From assembly GCA_014376445.1 (NCBI GenBank), contig JACMRM010000265.1, forward strand, positions 1-49,244: a stretch of 49,244 nucleotides of DNA, read 5' to 3'. The stretch comes from Bacteriovorax sp. (lineage in GTDB: Bacteria; Bdellovibrionota; Bacteriovoracia; Bacteriovoracales; Bacteriovoracaceae). Position 1 is the stretch's first letter. Each line of letters opens with the position of its first letter. A program made the translations under genes and the position numbers. Below, piece after piece: positions 17,223 to 24,851 of this stretch. The notes under the pieces are model-generated. The model did not search any database. It worked only from the letters and a program-made list of their open reading frames with translations, and had not been told where the DNA came from.

Positions 17223-17555
17223 ATGATTCAAAATCAAACGTTCACAACAATTGGAAAATCTACATTTCTCACTGGAAATTTTAACTTTGTAGGAACCACT
17301 CATTTACTGGGTAAACTTGAAGGTGTAATTAACGTATTAGCACCAGCTATAATTGTTTTAGAAATTGGTTCAGTGACAGAGGCTTCTCTTAGTTGTGGTG
17401 ATTTAGAAGTGTATGGTGAGTTTACAGGTGAGATTAAATCGTCTGGCAATGTAACTTTGTATCCGACAGCAGTTATGAATGGGAAAATTGTTGCGAAATC
17501 CTTAGAAATTCTTCCGGGTGCGGTTGTTAATATAAACGCGCACACGGAAGAGTAA
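17223..17555 (+). CDS. Bactofilin (polymer-forming cytoskeletal protein)
   Basis: This 110-aa protein matches the bactofilin/CcmA family: an almost unbroken right-handed beta-helix built from short repeats (G-x-h-x-G-x-h), such as L-L-G-K-L-E-G-V-I, E-V-Y-G-E-F-T-G-E-I and V-M-N-G-K-I. Bactofilins self-assemble without nucleotide into filaments under the inner membrane and place cell-wall enzymes, for example CcmA with Csd peptidases in Helicobacter. The length is typical. It is third gene in the LDT-membrane protein-bactofilin unit and converges with the M16 peptidase genes with only 9 bases between stops. Confidence 0.92.
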   Translation: MIQNQTFTTIGKSTFLTGNFNFVGTTHLLGKLEGVINVLAPAIIVLEIGSVTEASLSCGDLEVYGEFTGEIKSSGNVTLYPTAVMNGKIVAKSLEILPGAVVNINAHTEE

Positions 17556-17564
17556 AAAATATTT

Positions 17565-18959
17565 CTACAAGTAAGGTTTGTAATCTACAACTTTAAGCGG
17601 TCCGTATTTTTTCGTAAGCGCTTTTAATTTCGGCTCAATCGACTTATCACCCAAGACAAAAATCGTCTGTTTCTTCATTCCAAAAATATCATTAATTTTT
17701 TTTGCTACGTCTTTAGCATTATATTTTTTCACCGCATCTTTGAAATCAAATAGATCAGAGTAAGGCTTTCCAACATGATCAAGAAGCAATAACTGTCCAA
17801 GGAATGCAGGATTACTTTCAAACTTGAATGGATAAGCTCCGACAACACCTGAAGTTGATCTTTCTAAGTCAGGATCAGTAATCCCTTCTTTCTGAATTTT
17901 TGTCACAGCTTCATCGATAACTTCAATTAATTTATCGATCGTCTGGTTTTTCGTAAAAGTCGAAATACCTGAACGCCCATATTGTTTTTGAGAAGAAATA
18001 AAAGCACCAATCGAATAAGTCAGACCGCGCTTCACACGAACTTCATGCATAAGCCTTGAGGTGAATCCGCCGCCAAGAAAATCACTCGCCAATGAATCTA
18101 AATTTTTATCGCCGATTTCACTATTGTTTAAAAAACGTCCGATACGAAGCTGAACCTGGTTGGCATCCGGAACCGGCACAAAAACGAATTCCATTTTGGC
18201 AGGACGAATTTTTGGTTTTTCCACTGATCTTACGAAGTCTGTCGAACTTCCTTTGAAGTGACACTCGTCTGCAAGAATTTTTTCCAGAGTCAAAACACTT
18301 TTAGGGCCTGTTACATAAATACGTTTTTTAACTTTATTGAGAAAGTAATCCAGACGGGCACGCATAGCTTCGGGCTTCAGTTCCTTTAAGTCTTTCAATT
18401 TTCCTGCAACAGGATAAGCATACGGAGTATTAGACATCGAAATTTCACGAAAAACGCGTTCAGAAAGTGCCTGAGGTGAAGCAACCATACTTTGCAAATT
18501 TGTCCGCTCTAAATCTAGCTCTTTTTTAATCGTCGCTTCAGGAAACGTTGCCGATCTCATCAATGAACAAATTTGAGTCATCGATGTTTTTAAATCCTTT
18601 GTTAATCCGGAAACAGTCATTGTTGTAAATTCATGTGTGATGTCTGCATTGAAATCTGTTCCAAGGAATTCCATTTGATCTAAAATTTCCTGTTGAGAAA
18701 GTTTATCAGTCCCCGAGTCCATTAAGTTAAAACTGTGAATGGTTAGACCATTCTCGCCTTTTTTCTCGCTCAAAGCACCGTCAGCAAAATAAATAGTTAA
18801 ATCGTATGTCGGGAAGCGGTTGTCTTCAATATAGACAACTTCAATTCCATTCCAGTTCAAACGCTTGATACTGTCTTCAATCTGTGGTTGTTTTGTTTCA
18901 ACGGTAAATGCATTTATTGAAAAGGCCATCGCGGCCAGTACTAATAGTTGTTTTTTCAT
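17565..18959 (-). CDS. M16 peptidase-family protein, non-catalytic (R/Y) subunit
   Basis: This exported 464-aa protein has a signal peptide (about 1-17) and two M16 half-domains. The zinc motif HxxEH is absent: the equivalent region reads E-N-G-L-T-I-H-S-F-N. The second half, however, keeps the substrate-binding segment R-x3-R-G-L-T-Y-S. In two-chain M16 enzymes one subunit carries zinc and the other carries this Arg/Tyr pair, which matches the partner encoded just upstream. Its ATG overlaps the partner's stop (TAATG), so equal translation is likely. Role: periplasmic peptide or protein degradation as a heterodimer, inferred from the family. Confidence 0.9.
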   Translation of the reverse strand: MKKQLLVLAAMAFSINAFTVETKQPQIEDSIKRLNWNGIEVVYIEDNRFPTYDLTIYFADGALSEKKGENGLTIHSFNLMDSGTDKLSQQEILDQMEFLGTDFNADITHEFTTMTVSGLTKDLKTSMTQICSLMRSATFPEATIKKELDLERTNLQSMVASPQALSERVFREISMSNTPYAYPVAGKLKDLKELKPEAMRARLDYFLNKVKKRIYVTGPKSVLTLEKILADECHFKGSSTDFVRSVEKPKIRPAKMEFVFVPVPDANQVQLRIGRFLNNSEIGDKNLDSLASDFLGGGFTSRLMHEVRVKRGLTYSIGAFISSQKQYGRSGISTFTKNQTIDKLIEVIDEAVTKIQKEGITDPDLERSTSGVVGAYPFKFESNPAFLGQLLLLDHVGKPYSDLFDFKDAVKKYNAKDVAKKINDIFGMKKQTIFVLGDKSIEPKLKALTKKYGPLKVVDYKPYL

Positions 18960-20377
18960 TATTTGGTCTCCGCTGTTTTAGGATACTTATCCCATGTCGA
19001 AATGAAAATAGACTTTGAGTCTTCCAGAGTTTCTTTGCATGATTTTGAAACTTCACTTTCACTGATTGAATTGTATGTTTCCATTTCCTTCAGTCCGTAG
19101 TTGTAATCTCCATGCCATTTTTCATTGCGAACAATCGTTGAGGCCACCCCCGCATTGGTTTTTAACTGACTATAGCCTTGCGCAAGAATCTGGTTTTTTG
19201 CTTTTTGTAGAGCACGTGAAGTGATCGCTTTCTCGCACATCTCTTTTAGATCACCTTCGATAATTTTTTTCACGTCTTCCACTTTCTGCCCTTCCATCAA
19301 CTCTCCTGCAAAATAAAAAACACCTGAGTGAACGAGGTTGAAGTTTGAAAGACTGATTTCACTTAGAATCGGATTGTCAGATTTTACATATTTTTGAGTC
19401 AGGTATGAGCTTCCGCCATTTCCTAAAATCATTGCCAAAATATCCATGACATATGACTTTCTTGTCCCTACTTTATCTGCCTGGTAGGCCATGACAAATT
19501 TGGGAATCGGATTAGTCGCATAGACTTTGTATTCAGTTCCAAGCAGTCCCTGTGGTTTGAAAGCTTCTTCGCCGGATTTTTTCTTCAGGTCTTTTAATTC
19601 TTTTGAAGCGGGAATTTTTCCGTAAGTCTCCTCGATTTTCGCAATGACTTTATCCGGATCAATATCTCCTGCGATTGCTACGATGGCATTGTTGGGAACA
19701 TAAAAATTTTTAAAGAACACCATCATCTGATCGCGTGATAATGCTTTTAAATCTGCTTCGTCACCGATAACAGAATTTCCGTACGGAGTTCCCACAAACA
19801 TCTTTTTCATAAGAGCTAAGAAGATCAAACCATCAGGCGAATTTTCATAACGCATTTTTCTTTCTTCAAAAATAACCTGTCTTTCACTTTCAAAAGAAAT
19901 CGGCTCCAGTAAAAGATTCTGCATACGATCGGCTTCCATATCAATCATCGTATCTAAAAATTCCACAGGAATGTTCTGATAATAAACCGTCATATCATTT
20001 GTCGTGTAGGCGTTTGTTACACCACCGCTTTTTTCTAATAATCCATCAAATTCACCCGGCCCGTATTTTTTTGCTCCTTTAAACATCATATGCTCAAGAA
20101 AATGCGTCGCCCCTGTTGTACCTACACCTTCATCGCGTCCGCCTACATCAAATAATGTGTAGTAAGAGACAATAGGAAGTTTTGGATTGGGTGCAATCAA
20201 CACAGTTAATCCGTTTCTTAAAACAACTTTCTTAACATTAAATCCTGCTTTTAACGGAGCAGGTTTAGACAATGATTTCACACTTCCACATGCATTAAAA
20301 AAAAAGGCCATCAGGATAAGTGACAAGACCTTAATTAGACGTGGAGATTTTTTCGCGCGGATAATTTGCGATGACAT
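18959..20377 (-). CDS. M16 zinc metallopeptidase, catalytic subunit, lipoprotein
   Basis: This 472-aa protein has a lipoprotein signal (lipobox F-N-A-C, Cys30), so it is anchored to a membrane at the periplasmic side. The inverted zinc motif is present (H-F-L-E-H followed by M-M-F-K-G), with the distal Glu in the E-S-E-R-Q-V-I-x-E-E-R helix. It lacks the R/Y substrate-binding pair in its second half, which the downstream partner supplies. GAGGAAT lies before the ATG. The two genes form a translationally coupled operon encoding a likely heterodimeric peptidase. Confidence 0.92.
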   Translation of the reverse strand: MSSQIIRAKKSPRLIKVLSLILMAFFFNACGSVKSLSKPAPLKAGFNVKKVVLRNGLTVLIAPNPKLPIVSYYTLFDVGGRDEGVGTTGATHFLEHMMFKGAKKYGPGEFDGLLEKSGGVTNAYTTNDMTVYYQNIPVEFLDTMIDMEADRMQNLLLEPISFESERQVIFEERKMRYENSPDGLIFLALMKKMFVGTPYGNSVIGDEADLKALSRDQMMVFFKNFYVPNNAIVAIAGDIDPDKVIAKIEETYGKIPASKELKDLKKKSGEEAFKPQGLLGTEYKVYATNPIPKFVMAYQADKVGTRKSYVMDILAMILGNGGSSYLTQKYVKSDNPILSEISLSNFNLVHSGVFYFAGELMEGQKVEDVKKIIEGDLKEMCEKAITSRALQKAKNQILAQGYSQLKTNAGVASTIVRNEKWHGDYNYGLKEMETYNSISESEVSKSCKETLEDSKSIFISTWDKYPKTAETK

Positions 20378-20439
20378 AATTTTATTCCTCTATCTCTATA
20401 AGTTGAGTTAAAATTATATCAGAGCGCGGGCAGTATACA

Positions 20440-21291
20440 ATGCGATTTAACTGGACAATTTCAATGCTAAAATCTCTAAATGAAAATACAATCACCATCA
20501 TGGGAAGCGGAACAAGCACTGGTGTTCCTCTTGTTGGTTGCAAATGTTCTGTGTGCACTTCACTTGATCATAGAGATCAGAGACTCAGAACCAGTCTTTT
20601 TATAGAGACAAAAAAAGGTCAAAGGATCATTGTCGATACAGGTCCTGATCTGCGTACACAACTTTTAAAAAATAAGATCTCCGCAATAGATTTTGCGATC
20701 ATCACTCATGAGCACGCTGATCATCTTCACGGCATCGACGATCTTCGTCCTTTTTCATTTGGACCTCCGGTAAAAGAAATTCCTGTCTTTACGAATGCGC
20801 CGACAAAAGCATTTATTGAAGAAAGATATCCTTATATTTTTAAGACCGCTTCCCGTCCTTCTATTGGCGGCGGGGTTCCACTCCTCAATATCCAGAGCGT
20901 CGAAATGGAAAAAACAACAGTTATAAACGGCGAAGAATTTTTCTTCTTCAGCTACCCGCATGGATACGGCGTAACAATGGGCTTTATTCATGACACCTTC
21001 GCTTACGTGGTGGACTGCCTTGAGCTACCGGATCATCTGGTAAAAATTTTAAATGAAAAAAAATTAAAACTGCTCATCATCGATTGTCTTCAAAGGAATC
21101 CTCATCAGACTCATCTTACTGTAGAAAAAAGTTTTAATTACATTAAAGAGATAAAACCCGAGCGTGCAGGTCTGATACACATGAGTCATGATCTTTCTCA
21201 CAGAGGATTGAGCGATCTGGCAGAAGCTCAATTTGGCAAAAATGTCTTTCCTTTGTATGATCAACTAAAGCTTACTTATGAAGGAACATAA
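20440..21291 (+). CDS. MBL-fold metal-dependent hydrolase (PhnP-like)
   Basis: This cytoplasmic 283-aa metallo-beta-lactamase-fold enzyme starts with G-S-G-T-S-x-G-V-P and has a C-x-C-x2-C cluster at about residues 32-37, both typical of the PhnP/RNase Z-like phosphodiesterase group. The metal motif T-H-E-H-A-D-H and later D-C-L and H-M-S-H-D supply metal ligands. PhnP itself opens cyclic ribose phosphates, but this subgroup is broadly distributed and the substrate here is unknown. ATG 20440 is used; ATG 20464 is an alternative, since neither has a strong ribosome site. The next (broken) gene begins within its 3' end. Confidence 0.88.
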   Translation: MRFNWTISMLKSLNENTITIMGSGTSTGVPLVGCKCSVCTSLDHRDQRLRTSLFIETKKGQRIIVDTGPDLRTQLLKNKISAIDFAIITHEHADHLHGIDDLRPFSFGPPVKEIPVFTNAPTKAFIEERYPYIFKTASRPSIGGGVPLLNIQSVEMEKTTVINGEEFFFFSYPHGYGVTMGFIHDTFAYVVDCLELPDHLVKILNEKKLKLLIIDCLQRNPHQTHLTVEKSFNYIKEIKPERAGLIHMSHDLSHRGLSDLAEAQFGKNVFPLYDQLKLTYEGT

Positions 21292-21855
21292 AATTACAAC
21301 ACAGACAATAAACACAGGTTCATCTCATTATGCTGAGTTTATGAATTCAACAAACTCTTACAATCATGAATTTGCACTTCGAGTCTATGCATTTATTGTT
21401 CTTGCTCATTGGGCGGAACATTTAGTTCAAGCGTTTCAGATTTTTGCCCTTCATATGCCGCGTCCTGAATCCCGCGGAGTTTAGGCCAGTTTTTTCCATG
21501 GCTCGTGACTTCAGAATTAATGCATTATGGGTATGCACTTTTTATGCTGATTGGTTTATGGATTTTACGCAAAGGTTTTGTCGGCAGCTCTTATAAATGG
21601 TGGATGGTTTCTTTCGCCATTCAATTCTGGCATCATATTGAACATCTTCTTCTTCAATCCCAGGCCATTACGCACCACAATTTCTGGGGCTCACCGGTTC
21701 CTGTAAGCGTACTCCAGTTATTTTATTCAAGAGTTGAGCTTCATCTTTTTTACAATACGATTGTCTTCATTCCAATGGCCATTGCCATGTACCTGCATCT
21801 TTTTCCATCAGATGTAGACCGTGCACAACAAAAATGTACATGCGCTGTTGATTAA
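21278..21855 (+). pseudogene. Membrane protein gene with a frameshift
   Basis: Two frames (21278-21484 and 21505-21855) encode the two ends of one membrane protein. The first ends in R-P-E-S-R-G-V then TAG; adding one T to the T3 run at 21480-21482 restores L-G-Q-F-F-P-W-L-V and runs straight into T-S-E-L-M-H-Y-G-Y-A of the second frame. The joined protein (about 192 aa) has several hydrophobic helices and conserved-looking histidines (H-W-A-E-H, W-H-H-I-E-H, S-P-V-P-x-S, R-V-E-L-H-L-F-Y-N). It is either a real loss-of-function or a sequence error. It overlaps the MBL gene by 14 bases and is followed by related membrane genes. The family's role is not known to me. Confidence 0.7.
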
Positions 21856-21974
21856 TGAAAAAAACGGCGGTCATTGTTTTAAACTGGGATTACAGTCCCA
21901 AAAAAATTACAGATCTAAAAATTCCCGTTGAATTTGTCTTTAATCTAACAGACAAAAATAACTATTCCGACTGA
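21855..21974 (+). pseudogene. Short cupredoxin-like fragment, probably broken
   Basis: The ATG overlaps the preceding stop (TAATG). The 39-codon frame contains W-D-Y-S-P-K-K-I and I-P-V-E-F-V-F-N-L-T, reminiscent of the first strands of a cupredoxin domain, then stops. Removing one A from the A5 run at 21954-21958 would join it to the next frame (T-I-P-T-E-Y-M-G-M-P). No copper ligands are visible. Either a remnant or a 1-base insertion; the assignment is weak. Confidence 0.35.
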
Positions 21975-21978
21975 ATAC

Positions 21979-22191
21979 ATGGGTATGCCTGTAAGCTTAG
22001 TCACTCCCATTCAATTAGGTTTTTTATTTTTAGGTTTTGCCGGCTCAATTATCGTGACATTCATGATGGATAAATCAAAACTCACACGCGTGCGCTGGAT
22101 TAGCGCTCACTTAATTATTTTATTCGCGGCCATCTGGATTATGTCTTTACCGATGGAGATGCGCGGAATATTTATAGGTCTTGCCCCATGA
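21979..22191 (+). CDS. Small membrane protein
   Basis: This 70-aa ORF has two hydrophobic helices (about 10-32 and 42-62) and ends in M-S-L-P-M-E-M-R-G-I-F. There is no clear Shine-Dalgarno before the ATG, and the frame continues upstream for about ten codons, so it may be the C-terminal part of a longer protein fused to the preceding fragment. Its end overlaps the start of the next gene (ATGA). The function is unknown; it belongs to the same membrane cluster. Confidence 0.5.
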   Translation: MGMPVSLVTPIQLGFLFLGFAGSIIVTFMMDKSKLTRVRWISAHLIILFAAIWIMSLPMEMRGIFIGLAP

Positions 22192-22712
22192 TAAAACTTT
22201 CTCACTTCGCGTTTTGGATTTCACTGTTAGTAATCTCAGAAGTCTTGGCCCACGAAGGACCGCCTTATCCCATTCTGGTCGATAAAAAATTTTCCAATTA
22301 CAAAATCTCAGTATGGACTGACCCGGATACTGATAAAGGAACTTTTCTTTTTTATCCCGAAGGTGAAAATTTAAAAAGCGACGATTTTATTTATCAAATT
22401 AAGGCCACTCCACAATCAGGAGCGCCTGAAATTTTATCTGCACTGGCGATGAAAGGTGAACAACAAAACGGCTATTTTACCTATACGGCCACTATCCCTT
22501 TTCCCAAGGCAATGCTCTGGAACGTCCGAATCCTGATAAAAAATAAACAAAATAATGAGGTCCTGTTGGATCAAACTCTCTCTGTAGAGGTAACGACACC
22601 CGGCCCAAACCGCACCGAAACACTTGTCTATTTAATGCCTTTTCTTCTCGTAGGGGCCATCTGGATAAAGGTAGTCATGAAGAAGCGTAAAAAGACTGCA
22701 CGCCCTATGTAA
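22188..22712 (+). CDS. Exported membrane-anchored protein, FixH/YtkA-like
   Basis: This 174-aa protein has a signal peptide (about 1-20, ending L-A-H), a mature domain beginning H-E-G-P-P-Y-P-I-L-V-D that predicts as beta-sandwich, and a C-terminal membrane helix (about 145-163) with a basic tail (K-K-R-K-K). The V-W-T-D-P-D-T block resembles proteins that sit beside respiratory or copper-handling genes. This resemblance is from memory of similar sequences and not a defined family. It is the last gene of the 21.3-22.7 kb cluster and is followed by a strong terminator. Confidence 0.65.
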   Translation: MIKLSHFAFWISLLVISEVLAHEGPPYPILVDKKFSNYKISVWTDPDTDKGTFLFYPEGENLKSDDFIYQIKATPQSGAPEILSALAMKGEQQNGYFTYTATIPFPKAMLWNVRILIKNKQNNEVLLDQTLSVEVTTPGPNRTETLVYLMPFLLVGAIWIKVVMKKRKKTARPM

Positions 22713-22726
22713 ATCCCCTTTCTTTT

Positions 22727-22764
22727 ATTGTCATTTTATGGAATTCTCAAATGACAATTTTTTG
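22727..22764 (+). terminator. Intrinsic terminator upstream of ald
   Basis: Perfect 10-bp arms (attgtcattt at 22727-22736 and aaatgacaat at 22749-22758) flank a 12-base loop and are followed by six T. It closes the membrane cluster; being only 42 bases before the alanine dehydrogenase ATG, it could also act as an attenuator if a promoter lies upstream. Confidence 0.8.
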
Positions 22765-22799
22765 ACTTTGAAGCTAATAAACCTAATAAGGAGATAACA

Positions 22800-23906
22800 A
22801 TGATTATCGGAGTACCTAAGGAAATTAAAAACAATGAAAACCGTGTTGGTATGGTTCCAGGTGGAGTGAGAACTCTAGTTGCTGACGGACACACTGTTTA
22901 CGTTCAAAAAAATGCTGGCGTTGGTATTGGCATCACTGATGAAGAGTTCATTAAATCAGGAGCTAAAATTCTTGATACAGCTGCTGAAGTTTTCGAAAAA
23001 TCTACAATGATCATTAAGGTTAAAGAACCTCAGGCCGTAGAAATTGCAATGCTAAAACCTAACCATATTCTTTACACATACCTTCACCTTGCGCCAGATG
23101 CTGAGCAAACAACAGGTCTGATGAAATCTGGTTGTACAGCAATTGCATATGAGACAATCCAAAACGCTGACGGATCTCTTCCTCTTCTGGTTCCAATGTC
23201 AGAAGTTGCAGGACGTATGTCAGTTCAAATCGGAGCTACTTATCTTCAACTTGATAAAGGTGGAAAAGGGATTCTTCTTGGTGGTGTTCCAGGTGTTAAA
23301 CGAGCGAAGGTTACTGTTATCGGAGCAGGGATTGCCGGAACAAACGCCATTCAAATGGCAATGGGAATGGGAGCTTCTGTAACTGCAATCGATCTTTCTA
23401 CTAAACGTCTCGCAGAGCTCGACGCTCTATACGGATCTCATATCACGACAATTTATTCTAACCAGGACAACATCGAAAAAGCTGTTCTTGAATCAGATTT
23501 AGTTATCGGTGCAGTTCTGGTCCCAGGAGCTAAAGCTCCAAAACTAGTTACTCGAGACATGATCTCTAAAATGCAAAAAGGATCCGTTGTTGTAGACATC
23601 GCTGTAGACCAAGGTGGATGTATTGAAACTTGTAAGCCAACAACTCACGAAAATCCAACCTTCGTAGTTGACGGTGTCATTCACTACTGTGTTGCCAACA
23701 TGCCAGGAGCAGTGGCAAGAACGAGTACATTTGCACTTACAAACGTAACTCTAAAATACGCTCGCATGATTGCTAACATGGGTGTCGAGGAAGCTGCTCA
23801 GAAAGATAATTCTTTCCGTCCAGGGATCAACATTTACAAAGGGACTCTTGCTTACGAACAACTAGCAATAGATCTTGGATTACCGTACACAAAACTTCCG
23901 TTCTAG
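22800..23906 (+). CDS. ald: Alanine dehydrogenase
   Basis: This enzyme interconverts L-alanine and pyruvate plus ammonia with NAD+, and lets the cell use alanine as carbon, nitrogen and energy source. The 368-aa sequence is a full-length match: [13 protein letters not shown] at the start, the pyruvate-binding R15 region and K75 region (I-I-K-V-K-E-P), catalytic H96 (Y-L-H-L-A), and the NAD-binding motif G-A-G-I-A-G-T-N. The length is typical. AAGGAG sits 6-7 bases before the ATG. Flanked by terminators at 22727 and 23920, it is its own transcription unit. Alanine from prey or peptidoglycan turnover would be a natural substrate if the host is a predator (inference). Confidence 0.96.
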   Translation: MIIGVPKEIKNNENRVGMVPGGVRTLVADGHTVYVQKNAGVGIGITDEEFIKSGAKILDTAAEVFEKSTMIIKVKEPQAVEIAMLKPNHILYTYLHLAPDAEQTTGLMKSGCTAIAYETIQNADGSLPLLVPMSEVAGRMSVQIGATYLQLDKGGKGILLGGVPGVKRAKVTVIGAGIAGTNAIQMAMGMGASVTAIDLSTKRLAELDALYGSHITTIYSNQDNIEKAVLESDLVIGAVLVPGAKAPKLVTRDMISKMQKGSVVVDIAVDQGGCIETCKPTTHENPTFVVDGVIHYCVANMPGAVARTSTFALTNVTLKYARMIANMGVEEAAQKDNSFRPGINIYKGTLAYEQLAIDLGLPYTKLPF

Positions 23907-23919
23907 TTTTTATTTTTAT

Positions 23920-23950
23920 AAAGGGTTGCTTTTAAGCGACCCTTTATTTG
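23920..23950 (+). terminator. Intrinsic terminator of ald
   Basis: The arms aaagggttgc (23920-23929) and gcgacccttt (23936-23945) pair over 10 bp with one G-T pair and a 6-base loop, followed by a short T-rich tail. Confidence 0.85.
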
Positions 23951-24023
23951 TCCGATCATTTTTATCAGATCAATACAACCATATTTCCATTTCGCTTTTT
24001 TTTAAACATGCTAAAATCACAGT

Positions 24024-24506
24024 ATGACCGGCAAAAAACTCATCGACATGATTCTCTTAGGCGTAATGATGCTCGCAACTCTCGCAGTTGTAGGTCTGTT
24101 TTATTACACTGAAAAAATGTACAAAAAGCCACCGATTGATGAAAACGCTGAAAAAAAAGCACTTCTTACAAGCGTAGATCATAAGGCGATCCCTACTTTC
24201 TTCAAAGTCGACAAGATGACCATCAGTCTCATCCCAAAAAATGAAGCGACCAATTCACGTATGAAATGGCTGGAAGTTGAAATGCACATGACACTATTTT
24301 CATCAGAAGATTTAGGTCTAATGAAGGCCTATCTTCCAGTCGTCCAGGACCGCATTATCGACATCACCTCAAAAATGGGTGCGGATGAATTGAACTCCCT
24401 GACTGGAAAAATTATTCTCGAAGACCGCCTCAAAAAAGAAATTAACAAGTCCCTAAAAAGGCCTGTCGTAAAAAACATCTTCTTCGCATCTTTTATCGTG
24501 CAGTAA
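24024..24506 (+). CDS. FliL-like flagellar basal-body-associated protein
   Basis: This 160-aa protein has one N-terminal membrane helix (about 8-27) and a periplasmic domain that matches the FliL pattern: V-E-M-H-M-T-L-F near the middle, then P-V-V-Q-D-R-I-I-D-I, T-G-K-I-I-L-E-D-R-L-K-K-E-I-N and the terminal F-F-A-S-F-I-V-Q. FliL proteins surround the stator units and stabilise motor torque. No other flagellar genes are adjacent, so this is a solitary copy. A TGCTAAAAT stretch lies 7 bases before the ATG with no Shine-Dalgarno, which hints at a very short or absent leader. Confidence 0.82.
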   Translation: MTGKKLIDMILLGVMMLATLAVVGLFYYTEKMYKKPPIDENAEKKALLTSVDHKAIPTFFKVDKMTISLIPKNEATNSRMKWLEVEMHMTLFSSEDLGLMKAYLPVVQDRIIDITSKMGADELNSLTGKIILEDRLKKEINKSLKRPVVKNIFFASFIVQ

Positions 24507-24539
24507 GTTTTGAAATTATTCAGCAATAAGTTAACGTGT

Positions 24540-24561
24540 AAATCACAAGATTTTGTGATTT
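24540..24561. terminator. Hairpin after the FliL-like gene
   Basis: Arms of 9 bp (aaatcacaa and ttgtgattt) flank a gatt loop, 34 bases after the stop. The T-run is weak, so rightward termination probably relies on this hairpin together with the one at 24573-24592. Confidence 0.5.
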
Positions 24562-24564
24562 ATG

Positions 24565-24592
24565 ATAAAAAAAATGCAGCCAAAGCTGCATT
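24565..24592 (-). terminator. Intrinsic terminator for the leftward 55-aa gene
   Basis: Read leftward, an 8-bp stem (aatgcagc / gctgcatt, loop of four) is followed by a run of eight T. It lies 31 bases beyond the stop of the small gene at 24623-24790 and is strong evidence that this gene is transcribed. Confidence 0.85.
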
Positions 24593-24622
24593 CATTATAT
24601 TTTTAAAATGTTATTTTAAAAC

Positions 24623-24790
24623 TTATTCTTCGTCATCATGCTCATCTGTATAAGATGAATTTTTTTGTTCATCCGCGATACCATCAAGAAACTTTTTAAC
24701 TTCTTCTTTAGAAAGCTTCCCTTCAGCAAGAAGTTTATCTCTTAAACGAACGTCCATTAGCTTTTCAGTTAGTGCTCTACTTAGTCTCAT
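24623..24790 (-). CDS. Small conserved-looking 55-aa protein
   Basis: This gene lies between the FliL-like and rhomboid-like genes. The frame runs from ATG 24790 to TAA 24623. The product starts MRLSRALTEKLMDVRLRD, is strongly helical and charged, contains the segment G-K-L-S-K-E-E-V and ends in an acidic tail (D-E-H-D-D-E-E). A GGGG stretch lies 6-9 bases before the ATG, and a clean terminator follows. It may be the end of the leftward operon of methylmalonyl-CoA epimerase and rhomboid-like protein (61-base gap). The function is unknown; a small regulatory or adaptor protein is possible. Confidence 0.7.
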   Translation of the reverse strand: MRLSRALTEKLMDVRLRDKLLAEGKLSKEEVKKFLDGIADEQKNSSYTDEHDDEE

Positions 24791-24851
24791 ATATGCCCCA
24801 TTTAAAAGTGGAATAATTTTTTTGTATTGCGAACAGTAGCATCAAAGATGC

